The translations under genes were made by a program, and so were the position numbers. 64,000 nt of DNA, from positions 310,755,664-310,819,663 of the forward strand of contig NC_081414.1 in NCBI RefSeq assembly GCF_030272615.1, given 5' to 3'. Positions 11,986 through 23,850 of this stretch are shown here, one piece after another. The notes beneath the pieces are model-generated. The model ran no database searches. It was not told the origin of the DNA and worked only from the letters and a program-made list of their open reading frames with translations. The number at the start of each line of letters is the position of its first letter. Position 1 is the first letter of the stretch. The stretch comes from Cryptomeria japonica (taxonomy: Eukaryota > Streptophyta > Pinopsida > Cupressales > Cupressaceae).

Positions 11986-12163
11986 TGGGTGTTTTGATCA
12001 AGGTTGTACACAGCTGTTTTCCTTTCTATTGGTGGTTGTCGATGGTTTTTTTGGATCTGTTGGTAAGATTCAACATTAGCCCTTTAGTTGTAATTCTAAA
12101 CTTTGTGCACTTCTATCTTATTGAGAGATATATAGACTTCTTTACACCATTGGAAATATCTCT
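11986..12163 (+). other. LINE 3' UTR, right fragment
   Basis: Continues the LINE after the foldback insertion (gggtgttttgatcaagg...). A closing stretch, cttctatcttattgagagatatatagacttc, is of the type found near the 3' end of plant LINEs. The end near 12163 is estimated. Confidence 0.45.
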
Positions 12164-13314
12164 AAGAGCTTAGTTTGAATCCATTGAAAAGTATGCCTAT
12201 GGCAAGCATTTCAAGGGATTCTCAACAGTCTTGACCGCAAAATCAGCTTTAAATGCCTCCAAAAATGTAATTTAAAATGTACAAAATAGCAAAAAAAATA
12301 AGATTTTCAATATTTTCTATTGTCAGTTGTGCAAACACCACACAAATGGTCTAGAATTGCAACTTGATCAATTTTGTACCTTGCACTTTCCTTGTTTGTT
12401 TTGAATTCACTTTGACTCATTTGAACTAAGTACAATGACCAACATACAAGTGGCCCATAGTTATGTGTAAACATTAGAAAATCACTTGAATCTTGAATAA
12501 TTTTTACATCACACACCCAAAGGGCGAAATTCATTTGGATTCTACCTATCCATTAACTTGGGTTGATTCTATAGACATTGAAATGATAAGTTTTAGATCC
12601 ATGAGCATAGATTCAACCCACCTTTAAACTTTTAAATTCAAATTTAATCATGGGCACCCACTAACTCCCCTCCAACTAGTTTTCCCCTACTAATTTGAGC
12701 AAGAAATATTTACATTTTTGCATTAAGGTGTTGCATAGAAGGACAAATCCCAAGTTATTTTCATATGCATCCAACATACATCAAGAAATGTCATTTGATA
12801 ACATCGTATCAAAATGTCATTGATATGCACATCGTAAGCATATTGCATGATTGCTTGGAGTATCTTTAGTCTTATTAAAATATTTGAATTAGATTTGGGG
12901 CCTTGACATAAAGAGAATATCCTCACCTAGCAATCTCCCAAAGGTGTTCATTAACATTGCTAATATTTAAATACAATTCCAAAACTTCATTGTGTATAGA
13001 CATGTAAAGTACAAAGGTAGTTGGGTCCAATCTACTACTATAGATCGACTATGCGGATAAAGTTTAAATCTATTATTGTAGAGTTTATTTATACATTTAC
13101 AAAAATAAATTGAAGCAATAAATAAGGAGTTCTTCAATTTGATTAAAAAAAGCATTGAGCACTAAACACAAGGATGAACCATAGAGGCATATCAAAATTA
13201 GAGCTAATTATAATTATTTATTTATTTAAGTGCATATTTATAACCATGTTTTAGTAATGCAAATCAATATTTTATTATTTCTCATTGTTAATTAATAAAT
13301 GCACCTTAGGTTAT
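12164..13314. other. Non-coding, no recognisable gene
   Basis: AT-rich sequence with no convincing frame. It contains the second copy (12397-12498) of the dispersed repeat seen at 498-596. Confidence 0.5.
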
Positions 13315-13551
13315 GTAATGCCCCAACGCAAGTGAATTATCAATTGATTGGACTTTAGCTCATTTTCCGTATTCCATGTGAGCTAAGGTGAAGTAGTTAA
13401 GAAATATTTCATTTAATTTTTAATTAGTCCTATTTTAATTTATATTTTATAGGAATTTAGTCCATTAATTATTAAATAATATTTAAATTTATTAAATTGG
13501 GGATGGGATTTCTCCTAAGAGCATGTGGATCCATTCTTGACAAGTTTTTCT
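13315..13551 (+). repeat. Possible gypsy LTR fragment (TGTAATGCCCC start), interrupted by the next element
   Basis: TGTAATGCCCC near 13315 resembles the LTR starts at 45026, 49971 and 52779. Sequence on the far side of the copia-type element (from 20870) may be its continuation. No partner LTR was identified. Confidence 0.3.
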
Positions 13552-14677
13552 TGTTAGAATCAAGGGAACATTGAGAGGGGAGGGGAGGTGAATCAGTGTT
13601 TAACAAATTTAACTTTAATAACCTGATCTTACAACTGCTTTATGCAAATGAAGAAAAGTAAGTGCAGAAACAAAAAGCCAAGATCAACAACACCATAACA
13701 CTAAGATTTTTATGTGGAAACCTGGTTAAGGGAAAAACCATGGTAGGATTCAAACCCACAATATTAATATACTCTGTTACAAGTATAAAAATATTACATA
13801 AGGGGAATGCACATGCATTCAGGCACACTGCCTAGAGCTCACTGCTCAATTACAAATAAGGGCTACAATCCAAAAGGCTCACTGCCTTACAAAATTATTA
13901 TAAGAGATACAAGAGAGTTTGAACTAATTAATAGCATCAACAAATGCCTGAGTATAGTTCGGGTTAAGCACAAAATGCATGATCACACTCTGCTCTACTC
14001 TAATATTTTGCATTATACCGGAGCATAAATCTCTCAACCACGCATGTGAAACTGCACACAATCACTCTTACACGCTTCTTTAATCACCATCAACATACCA
14101 AATGATCATATCAATCAGACTAATATATCCGCACCATCAAACTAAATCAATTCCATGTCGGCCCAAAGACCGCATAACACGCAACATGAAACGTGTCACC
14201 CAAGTCGGCTTAATCCTATCCAAAAAGAACTAAGTGAACCAAAAGAAAGATGTCCATATGCTTCCCATATGTCAGCTCATCAATCTCGAACACACAAACA
14301 ACCATCAAAATTACTCTGCATGATCTGCACAATGAATCTTCACACGCTACTGCACCAAAACACTGTTCTACCAAAAAAAACATCTACAGGATCTTCCAAC
14401 CAACACCAAACTTAACACTGGAGACCACAAACCTAGAATAAGGTAAATTGCATCTCCACAATACATCTCCTAGATCCGCAAAGCAAAATACTCAACAAAA
14501 TAATGTGTTGACCACCAAACTGTACACTTTGTCGGATACATTGTTCTTCTTACTAAACCTCACTGGACCTCAATCAATCTTCCAAAATGAATGAATCATG
14601 AACTGCGGATTGGATGTCTGACTCAAATTGTCATCAATAACAACATCTGATCATCAATGCAGTGTCTCTTGCCAACA
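13552..14677 (-). repeat. 3' LTR of the minus-strand copia-type element
   Basis: Left LTR on the + map; adjoins the polypurine tract. Aligns along its length with 19751-20864, with scattered substitutions and short indels, so the insertion is not recent. Confidence 0.85.
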
Positions 14678-14692
14678 ATCTCCCCCTTTGGC
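14678..14692 (-). other. Polypurine tract
   Basis: On the minus strand GCCAAAGGGGGAGAT runs directly into the LTR start TGTTGGC. A near copy, CAAAGGGGGAGAAC, lies inside the interior at about 14817-14831 and may be a second tract or the coding-end motif often seen in this copia group. Confidence 0.7.
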
Positions 14693-15390
14693 ATTGATGG
14701 CAACACTTAGTGAAAAATGACTAAGTGTCAAACCAAAACCAAAATCAAATTGTCGGACTCAAAAGAATCAAGGAATCAAGAATCTCCCCTAAGATAAACA
14801 TTTTTCACTCATCTGTTCTCCCCCTTTGACATCAATGACAAAGGTATAGTTTCGGAAATCAAAAATGCTATTTATACACATGTACACACAGTCCTTATAC
14901 ACTCAAAAAAATTTGAAGATATGAGCATAAGGATTCTTCAATGAGTCCAAGTGGTTGTCCTAGTCTTTCTGCAGATTCCCCAATATGGTTATGAACCCAC
15001 TAAGCAAATAATCTTGTGCCTCTGTTGTCTTTACATCATTCGGATCACCACTGGCCAGAGAATATTGAGTACCTTTGAAGGCACTCTACATAATGTCCAG
15101 CTTAGGAGTAATAAGACTCCCAACTTCACTAACTCTCCCAATTATTTTCTCCCGGTCATGGTTTAGGCTTCTAATTTTCTCAAGTAGAGATACTACCCGA
15201 TTCTCATGACTACTCAATGATGTTGTCAGGGAATCAACAGACTGAGATATTCATTGAAGCTAATTCTCATGTACCTTAGACTTCCTCTCAATATCTACAG
15301 TGAACTTATTCAAGGATGGACATGATTTGTACAAGTTCTCCCCTTCAAACAATGCATTGTGCATGCTCTTCACACATTCTCCTAATGTGG
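14693..15390 (-). other. Non-coding 3' part of the element interior
   Basis: Between the tail of the unknown frame and the polypurine tract. No frame of note; contains the second purine tract. Confidence 0.5.
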
Positions 15391-15399
15391 CTTTATCTT

Positions 15400-18260
15400 T
15401 GGCAATCATCCTTTTCAAATTTTGAAGCCTTTTTGCTTTAAATCTATTTTGGACTTTTCTTCAGTTGACCTTTCAAAAGACTCAAAATGTTTGTCTACAA
15501 AATTAATCAAATTCTTTAATTGCCTAGATGGAATATCTGAAGCATCCTTTTGGAACGAGGGCATCAACTTTTCAAAAACACCGGTTGCCATGTTTAGCAA
15601 CATACTATCCTCGGTATGGGACTTCAAAATATCTTTGTTGGCTTTGGCTTGTACAAACGATGCAAGTTGAAGCTTTTGAATTGGGTATAAAGAAGCGAGG
15701 TTGATTGGACCTTAAATGAATTATGGATCATCAATGACTATCTTTCCCTTTAATTTCTCTGCAGTGTCTTTTGCTTCAGTCTTGATTTCAACCTTGACCT
15801 CCACTTTGTCTTTCTTTGCATTCTTCTCAGGAACTAGAGAGTCAACTGCAACAAGCAGAGGATTCTCAACCTTGTCCTTTCCTTCCTTTGCTTTCTCTAT
15901 GTCCTCTTCTTCGACTTCTTATTGCGCGCTGACCTTTGCATGCTCAGAAGTGTCATCTATTGCCTGGTCGACTTCCAAATTGACTTGTGATATTATGTCA
16001 TGTTCTTCTGGATGAAGTTCTTCTTTCCCTTTAGCCTTATTTAACTCATATTGATTATCTAACAAAACTTTTGTCAAAATATTTTCAGTCTCCTTGGCAA
16101 CTTCATCTATCTTTCCTAACATGATTTTGTTTACCCTTGTGTTTACTCCTGAATTAGTTCTTTGTCAGTTTAAGCAACCTATCTATCTCCTCTGCAGTGA
16201 TGACTAAACATAAGTTGACTAACACATATTCCTTCAGTCTCTCATCTTCCTTATTAATTGTTTTTCTTCTAGCATCCAAAATGTCATACAAGATCTTGGG
16301 TATGACTGACATTAGTTCAATCAATGCTTTACTATACACATTAAGGTATTCTACAGTAGCCTCTTCTAGTGTTCTCTTACCGGATTCATCATAATTGTCA
16401 TACTACTCAGATAGTGGTTTCAAGTTACCATTCTTAACAACTTCATTAACAATTTGTTATAATCTTATAGGAGGCACAATAGTAAATTTTCCTTGTTTCA
16501 AAGCTTCACCAAACTCAAATGCCTTAGATTTCTTACCAGATCTTGTTCTACCAGAAGGCTTCTCCTTTGTGATCTTGGTGACTTTTGGAGTTTGGGCCTT
16601 CACTTCCTTCACAACTTCATCAAATTCAGTCTCTTCTTCATCCACAGTCACAAATCTGATTGTCTTCCTCTTCTTTTCACCACCGGATGGCTTGATTGAA
16701 TATTTAGATTTGCTTGCTGACTTTGCAGGACCAGAGGAGGGAGTTGTACTTCTGACTTTCCTAGGCTTAGGCTTAGGCACTTCTGGTTTTGCTTCCTTCT
16801 TTGCAGACTTCTCCTCAGAGAGAACATTTTCTTCTCTAGCTTTTCGGACAACTTCCTTTGTTATTCCCATACTTTTTGCAAAAGCCTCTACTTCTTTTTG
16901 AATTTTCTTTTGAATCGTCGATTTCTTAAACTATTGATGAAGTTTTAAACTTTTCTCCGTGTATGTTCCAAATCTTTCCTCATTGGGGTCCACCGGTTTT
17001 CTCAACATATGTTGTGCATACAGTTCCAAGATTTGTTCTTTGACCTCATAGCCCATAGGTATGATCCATATGGTTCAGGGCTCTACAGCTTCCATCAAAC
17101 ACTGATCAATATATACCATGAAGCAAATAGTGTCGTTATACTTATCTACAATAGACTTAGGTATCCTTTCCCTATCATGCATTTCCTTCTGGAAGTTCTT
17201 GAAATGACCCCATAGATTCTTGCTTCAGACCTTGGAGTCACTGAAATTGTATAGGAGTTCCCGGATTTGAACTCCTACAGGTCTATCAAATGTCCATTGC
17301 ACTGGACCAACACCCGAAACCTCTTTTATAAAATAGAAAAATAGACATAAAAGCAGTGTTTCGAATTTTAAAGTATGTTTCTTATTTTGTTTGATCTTCT
17401 TAATATTCTTGATATGCTCACTCTGGAGCAATTCACAAAGATTATATTTCTTGTTTTCTCTCATCATCTAATATGCGATATAAATGGCAATACCGGAAAC
17501 ATAATTTTCTATGCTAGAAAAATAGATTTTGTACCCAATGACCATTGATGAAAACTTGATATCATGTTCCAGAATATCGTTAATTGTCATCGCTCATTTG
17601 TCAAGTTTTGATCTTGTCGCATTAATCATAATTTCATTCTTCACAACTTTTAGGGATGGCAGTTCTTTAATTGCACATAATCCTGTTACGACCTTAATAA
17701 CTGACTTGGTGATTTTGTGGGGCTTATCCAACCAGACAAATTTGTCATGAACTCGGCTCGAGATGAACCAGATCCATTCTTGTTCATATAACATCATAAA
17801 TCTAACAAAATGCGCAAAACCCTTGTTCTCCAATTTTTAAAATTTCGGTTTCAATACCAAACTCTTGTTTCCTAACTGATTGTTATACAGATTCAGCATT
17901 TGTGTGCTACCCAATTCCTCAATGGGGCAGTGTGTATATATCCTAATATCTTCAATATGCATTACTCCATAGGGCACAGATGAAAATGTGCTCTCAAGAT
18001 TGTCTTCCATTGAAATGAATGGATGATTCTTGAAGCTCGGATGCACACGCTTAGTGATTTCAACAACCAGAGGAGTTGCAGTACCAGACACAACAATAAT
18101 CTTATCGAATTCAAATTTCAAACTTCAACTGAAAAGGGGTTTTACTGTTAAATACCTTTCAACCGAACGCAAGATCGCACACCAAATTTGGATATCGCTT
18201 CAGAATCTCTACAAATTCTCCTTTACTATGCTCCTTTGTTCTTCCACTTCGAATGCAAGG
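15400..18260 (-). pseudogene. Unknown long reading frame replacing pol in the copia-type element
   Basis: I do not recognise this protein. On the minus strand a nearly continuous frame of about 950 codons can be followed with only occasional stops and shifts. The main blocks are 17837-18121, 17594-17833, 17225-17467, 16457-16870, 16154-16339, 15919-16122 and 15415-15627. The N-terminal half is globular-looking (IIVVSGTATPLVVEITKRV; HPFISMEDNLESTFSSVPYG; GFAHFVRFMMLYEQEWIWF; GPVQWTFDRPVGVQIREL). The C-terminal half is charged: a Lys/Pro/Ser-rich basic stretch at about 16600-16800, then Glu/Lys-rich, probably coiled-coil segments. No zinc knuckle, DSG protease, DDE integrase or YVDD RT motif is present. 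It follows gag in the same direction and so is probably part of the element's own transcript. Confidence 0.6.
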
Positions 18261-18521
18261 TGAGAAATGAATGGTTAATTTGCCTTCTATCCTTTGCATA
18301 CCTAACTTTTCACTACAATAAATGCACTTAATCTTAATACTTTTAGATACTCTTCATTTCACAAAGACCTTGTGGGAACCTTTAGATTATTTCAAAAATC
18401 CATCATAAATATCTGCAATCATCATATATACCTTTGTAACCTGCCGAAATCATGCACTGATCTCAGAAAGGGGGTTTGAAATATTTTCATGAAAGCTTCC
18501 CCCAAGGTTAGATGCCTTCGC

Positions 18522-19682
18522 TTAGTTGTCGAATGAGGAACCTGCACCGGAATCAGGTGTAGACCCATTTCCTACCTCAGAGTCACTCTTTTTGACCCAT
18601 TTCTTCTTGTACTGCTCTTTGATTTCTTCAACCTTTGCTTTGCCCTTATCATTAGATTTGTTCTTGTCTGTCGGAGCATTCTCATTCACATTCTTGCTTC
18701 TACAAGATTTAGCAATGTGACCGGATTTGTTGGAAGCATAGCAAACAATGTTGTTTCTCTAATTAGGCCTGGAGTTACTTTGGTTTCCCTTTTATCTGCA
18801 TTGGTTAGCAATATGTCCAAATCTTCCACAACCATAACATCTTATATTTCTCCTATTTACCATACTTCTGCATTCAATTGACTTATGACCATATTTATTG
18901 CAATTGAAACATTGTCCGGAGAATGATGAATTATTTTGATTTGCTCTATTTCTGCATTGACTTGCCATATGACCAAATTTATTGTAAACAAAGCATTTAC
19001 CATTGAATTTATAAGCATTAGGTTGTCTTACCAGAGATCTTCTTGAATTGTTCTTTTGTTGATTGCTTTTACTAGATCCGAAGCTTTCTCCTTTCTCAAA
19101 TCCAAGTCCTCCCATATAACCTTTATTTTTTAGACTTAGTAGCATTTCATCCAGCTTAGCTGAGCTAGCATTGAATTTTTCTTTGCACTCATTAGCAATG
19201 GTAAGTTCATATCTCAGAATTATGATATGTCTTTCAAGATCTTGCTCATTATTTTTGGATTCTATCAATTCAATCTTCAACAAGTCATTTTCATGATTTA
19301 GTCTGCAAACATTCATCAGATCTATCCTTTAGTGATAGAGTCAAGTTTCCTCATTCTTCTTCCCGTCTTCAATCTCCTTTGTCCATTTCATCACAATGGA
19401 TTCCATCTCATTCTTCTGAAGTGCATATTTTCTAGCAAGTCTGTCACATTCTTATGTCTTTTCTTTCAGGGATTCTTCATCAACGCATTGGCATTCTTTC
19501 TCCTAAAGTTGATCAGCAAGCTCCTTTCTCTTTTCTGTGGACTTATTCAGTTGTTCCTTTAATGTCTAAATGAATTTTTTAGCATCCTTGAGTTTTTTTT
19601 ACAATTCTCGGACTTTGGATTTGGACTTATCAAGATCATCAAGTGCAACAAGTAGTTGTTGTCTAAGACCACTAGAATCCAT
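18522..19682 (-). pseudogene. Gag-like protein with four CCHC zinc knuckles
   Basis: The likely start is the ATG at 19682-19680 (MDSSGLRQQLLVALDDLDKS), only about 50 bases from the primer-binding site. The first 230 codons are Lys/Glu/Leu-rich and look coiled-coil; they contain several stops (for example near 19565 and 19505). The block 18792-19316 is open and holds three knuckles: CFVYNKFGHMASQC (second cysteine lost to Tyr), CFNCNKYGHKSIEC and CYGCGRFGHIANQC. A fourth, CYASNKSGHIAKSC, lies near 18690-18735. The usual N-terminal copia gag (UBN2) region is not seen. Zinc knuckles in Gag bind and package element RNA. Neighbour: the unknown frame downstream. Confidence 0.75.
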
Positions 19683-19734
19683 TAAGACACCTTCCCCGAT
19701 CTCCCTCAAGTTGTTAGGCTCCTTTCGAGGAACT

Positions 19735-19749
19735 AGGCTCTGATACCAA
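19735..19749 (-). other. Primer-binding site of the minus-strand element
   Basis: On the minus strand the right LTR ends CCAACA, followed by ATTGGTATCAGAGCC. The TGGTATCAGAGCC core matches the initiator Met tRNA 3' end. Confidence 0.85.
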
Positions 19750-19750
19750 T

Positions 19751-20864
19751 TGTTGGAATCAAAGGAACACTGAGAGGGGGGGGTGAATCAGTGTTCAACG
19801 AATTTAACTTTAATAACATGATCTTACAACTGCTTTATGCAAATGAAGATTTAAGTAAGTGCAGAACACAAAGCCAAGATCAACAACACCATAACACCAA
19901 GATTTTTATGTGGAAACCCTGTTAAGGGAAAAAAAACGGTGGGATTCAAACCCACAATATTAATATACTCTATTAGAAGTATAAAAATATTACATAAGGG
20001 GAATGCACATTCATTCAAGTACATTGCCTAGAGCTCACTACTCAATTACAAATAAGGGCTACAACCCGGAAGGCTCACTGCCTTACAAAATGATTATAAG
20101 AGATACAAGAGAGTTTGAACTAATTAATAGCATCAACAAATGCCTAAGTATAGTTCCGATTAAGCACAAAATACATGATCACACTCTGCTTTGCTCTGAT
20201 ATTCTACATTATACCAGAGCACAAATCTCTCAACCGCGCACATGAAACTGTGCATAATTGCTCTTACATGCTTCTTTCATCACCATCAACATACCAAATG
20301 ATCATATCAATCAGACTAATATATCCACACCATCAAATTGAATCAATTCCATGTCGGCCCAAAAACTGCATAACACGCAACATGAAACGTGTTACCCAAG
20401 TCGGCTTAATCTGATCCAAAAACAACTAAGTGGACCAAAAGAAAGATATCGACATGCTTCCCATATGTCGGCTCATCGACCTCGAACACACAAACAACCA
20501 TCAAAATTACTCTACATGATCCACACAACGAATCTTCACACGCTACTGCACTAAAACATTGTTCTACTAGAAAAACCATCTACCGAATCTTCCAACCAAC
20601 ACCAAACTTAACATCGAAGGCCACAAACCTAGAATAAGGTAAATTGCATATCCAAAATACATCTCTCAGATCCATGAAGCAAAATACTCAACCAAAATAA
20701 TCTACTGACCAACAAACTGTACACTCTACCGGATACATTGTTCTTCTTATTGGACCTCAATCAATCTTCCAAAATGAATGAATCGTGAACTGTGGATTGG
20801 ATATCTGACTCAAGTTTCCATCAATGACAACATCTTATCATCAATGCAGTGTCTCTTGCCAACA
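19751..20864 (-). repeat. 5' LTR of the minus-strand copia-type element
   Basis: Partner of 13552-14677. On the minus strand starts TGTTGGCAAGAGACAC and ends GATTCCAACA. Confidence 0.85.
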
Positions 20865-20869
20865 TTTAT

Positions 20870-22165
20870 AACTCCAACCTTGCATATTAAGCAGTCCAAC
20901 AATTTAGGTGCCAATTGGCAATAGGTGATGGTGGAGGTTTATAGGAAAATTTAAAAAATTATTTCCCTCCAAATATGGTGTAGGTATTTTTGGGCACCCA
21001 AATTGTTATTATTTTTTTATAAATCCTTGGCAAGATGTTTTGGTTGGAATCTTTTGCCAATTCATTTTCTCATCTCTCATTATATGAAGAGTTTGCTCAT
21101 CAATTATCTTTTGTGGATGAAAAAACATGGAGGATTATAGCTTGAGGAAGGAACCCCATTAATTGTGAGGGTCATAGGTTAAAATCCTTGTGATTCTTAT
21201 GGGCATTCGACAAATAATGCAGTGTTTGTTTGTGGGTGAAATGTTGTTGTTTACTTTATAGATTTGTTGTAGGCATTATTTCTATGTGAGAATATTTTTT
21301 TGTTGTTTTCCAACAAGCCAAATTAGTAATTTTTTTGTAGTTTTTCTCTATTGTGTTTGTATCAAAATGGGGCAATGTACTATGAGATTTCACTATGAAA
21401 AACTCACACAATTAGATATTATTTTTGCTATTGATGAGGGTGTTTGGTATATATGTATTTTCTAATGAATCAAATCCTAAAAAAATATCTTTTACCTATA
21501 GTTGTTGCAAGAGAACTTTGGTGCAGATCGATAGTGTTCAAGAGAAATATGTAATAGTTGTGGGTGTGATTCTATAGCTATTTTCCTTGCTATCGTAATC
21601 AATTTTTCGGGCTTTTTTTAGATGTCGAAATGACTGTAATATCATTCTAAAATATGCTCATTATTGTTATATGATAATATCTTTTGTTTTGCAAATGTTT
21701 TGGAATAAAAATATGCAGTCTTGGTGATTCCTAGATAGCCTATTTTGATGTTTGATGCAAGTTTGATGAAAATTACTTTAAATTTTATTTTAGATCTAAT
21801 ATTATTTTTAGAATTCATATTTGGTTTATTACAAATTAAAATGGAGGTGTGATTTATTCGTGTAGGATAAACTCTAAAGTAATTGCAAACATGCAATACA
21901 ACCATATACATCATATTGTAATCTTTAAAAGAAAATTAGACATAAATTTTTCTTTAGGTTAAAACATGAATGATGTATTAAAGACGAAACAATTTTAGGC
22001 ATTACTTATATTTTGATTATTAAAATTAGTTTTAAAAATACAATTACAAATAAAAAATATTTCACATTTTGTTATTAGCAAAAATGAAGTTAATATATTT
22101 TTTTAAATCAATTATATTTTATAAATAAAAAATATAACAATAGATTAATGAATGTCTATTTCTAT
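20870..22165. other. Non-coding, no recognisable gene
   Basis: AT-rich sequence with only short chance frames. The left part may continue the gypsy-like LTR that starts near 13315. Confidence 0.4.
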
Positions 22166-22555
22166 TGTTGGTTTGGATAAGGTTTTGGACCTAGCAAGCG
22201 TCATGTACCTAATATTTTGCTAGTTCCTAGTGGGGGACTTATTCACATTTCTTAAGTTTACTTAAGTCATAGGTGTTCTTCTAGAAGATTGATTAGTTGT
22301 CACATGATCATATCTTACCTCATGACAACTACCTTTTGTTATGTTGGTCAACGCATAGGATGGCACATGTCACAATATTGCCTAATCCTACCTCTCACCT
22401 TGCCTTTATAAGCAAGGTCTCTCATGTACATTTTTATGTCCATTCTTGCATTCATAATCAAGCAATATAATTTTTTTCATTTTCTCTCTTGTGAAATTTA
22501 TTTTGGTCTTGTAGGGTTCCTAGAGGTGTTGAGGAGTCACCTATCTACTCCTACA
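22166..22555 (+). repeat. Copia-type LTR with adjoining primer-binding site
   Basis: Starts TGTTGGTTTGG, ends CTCCTACA, and is followed at 22556 by TGGTATCAAAGCTC, the same primer-site type as at 2923. A TATA-like ctttataagc lies at about 22403. This is a 5' LTR by its position next to a primer site. No matching 3' LTR was found, so the element appears truncated. Confidence 0.65.
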
Positions 22556-23520
22556 TGGTATCAAAGCTCTAGATCTAATGACTCCTTCCCAAATTTGAGG
22601 AATGTGTTTCAGTTTGAAGAATTTGCTGGATATAGATTGGGGTTTCATTGACCTCACGATTGAATCCAATGCATTGAAGAAAGTTAGGTTTGTCTTTTGT
22701 TTGGTCAAATTTTGTTGTGTTTTACCAAATCTATAAGGGTTTAAAGTTGTGTGAAGCTTGGTTGATCTAAGAGGTCATTGATTTTTCAGAGCACTTTAGA
22801 CCCAAATCGACATCATCGTTGCATTCAAGAGGTTATTTTGACGAATTTTGATTATAAATTTGTCCATTTTCAACAAAGTTGTTTCTAAAATTTTTTTACT
22901 CGGGTAAGTCATACAGTCCCCTTAGCATAGGTACAGTCGTCATTAATTTTCGTACTTGGCATTATTATTATTATTATATTATGGCACGTCAGTGTCTATT
23001 TTGTACAGTGTGCTTTGTCAGCCTTTCTACAGGTACTTGGTGGGCTCACATGTACTTGGGGCACGTATAAATTGGTGGGCTCCTTAACGCATAGTACCTT
23101 AGTTGGCACTTAATATGCATTGGCACACATAAAGTTTGTGGTGATTGTTAAGTGTAGGTGCTCAGAAACCATTTGTCATAAGCATAATTTCTTATTTTTA
23201 TTAAAATACAATTGTTGACATGGAAATGCAATATTTTTGAGCTTTTTGAAATATATTTATTTTCAATAATATTGTATTTTATGAATTAAATATTTATTTG
23301 TCTTTTAAAATTTGAAATCGAATCTTTCTTGTAATTGATCAATTAAAAGAAGTCGATTACAATGAATGCAATTGTTTGAGGAAGTGGAGGAAATATAGCC
23401 GGTCATTTTGGTATTTAAATTTAGACATGTTAGTGGGAATCTTTTGTGTGGCTTTCATTATTTTATCTATGGAAACTTTAATCTCTTGAAGGAACGATCT
23501 CATCCATTTTTCAATCACAA
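22556..23520 (+). other. Probable leader of the truncated copia element, non-coding
   Basis: Follows the primer site and holds leader-like text (cactttagacccaaatcg...aaatttgtcc) similar in style to the leaders at 3040 and 29410. No gag frame. Confidence 0.35.
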
Positions 23521-23537
23521 TTTTGGAAGCTTTGATA
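23518..23537 (-). other. Possible minus-strand primer-binding site
   Basis: The reverse complement reads TTTACATATGGTATCAAAGC, an LTR end-like TTTACA two bases from TGGTATCAAAGC. An LTR would lie to the right (from about 23538), but its far end is not clear. Confidence 0.4.
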
Positions 23538-23659
23538 CCATATGTAAAGACCTTCAAAATATTTAAATAACAAAATACAAAAAAAAAATACATAATTTGA
23601 AGCGACTTGCTCAAAACATTAGAAAAAAGACATGTTATTAGATTATAACATAATGCATG

Positions 23660-23850
23660 AAATTACTACATTAAGTGTCACTTATCTTTTAGCTTATGAA
23701 AGATTAGTTTTCTTGTAACATCAATGATTAAAAATCTTGACCTAAGATAAGGAATATAACAAGGAGTAGGTATAAAAGTTCGTCTTTGGAACCAACATTG
23801 AGAAAGCATGTCTTGGTTATGGGAAGCAATGTTTGTTAGTTGATCTTAAT
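23660..23850. repeat. Dispersed direct repeat, copy 1
   Basis: Similar to 25598-25785, with gtgtcacttatcttttagctt, gaaagattagttttcttgtaacatcaatga and ggaaccaacattgag shared. The two may be LTR remnants of one decayed element. Confidence 0.6.

Larger units (their letters stand above)
870..12163 (+). mobile_element. Decayed plant LINE (L1/RTE-like non-LTR retrotransposon), split by two later insertions
   Basis: The order of remnants is that of a plant LINE: ORF1 with a DUF4283-like region and CCHC knuckle, then ORF2 with an endonuclease (EEP) domain, reverse transcriptase, zf-RVT zinc domain and RNase H. A 3' UTR follows, continuing past the foldback element to about 12163. Many stops and frameshifts show the copy is dead. 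An LTR element (2552-3972) and a foldback element (7806-11985) interrupt it; removing each with one target copy restores a continuous LINE. Ends are approximate because no poly(A) tail or flanking duplication was found. Confidence 0.85.
13552..20864 (-). mobile_element. Non-autonomous copia-type LTR element with gag and an unknown long reading frame
   Basis: LTRs of 1126 bp (13552-14677) and 1114 bp (19751-20864) are direct repeats starting TG and ending CA. Orientation is minus. The primer-binding site (RC of ctctgatacca, 19735-19749) adjoins the right LTR, and a polypurine tract (RC of atctccccctttggc) adjoins the left one. Flanking pentamers TTTCT (13547-13551) and TTTAT (20865-20869) are a one-mismatch TSD. 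The 5.07-kb interior has a gag-like frame next to the primer site and then a long unrecognised frame. No protease, integrase, RT or RNase H motif is visible, so the element probably relied on another copia for movement. Confidence 0.85.
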
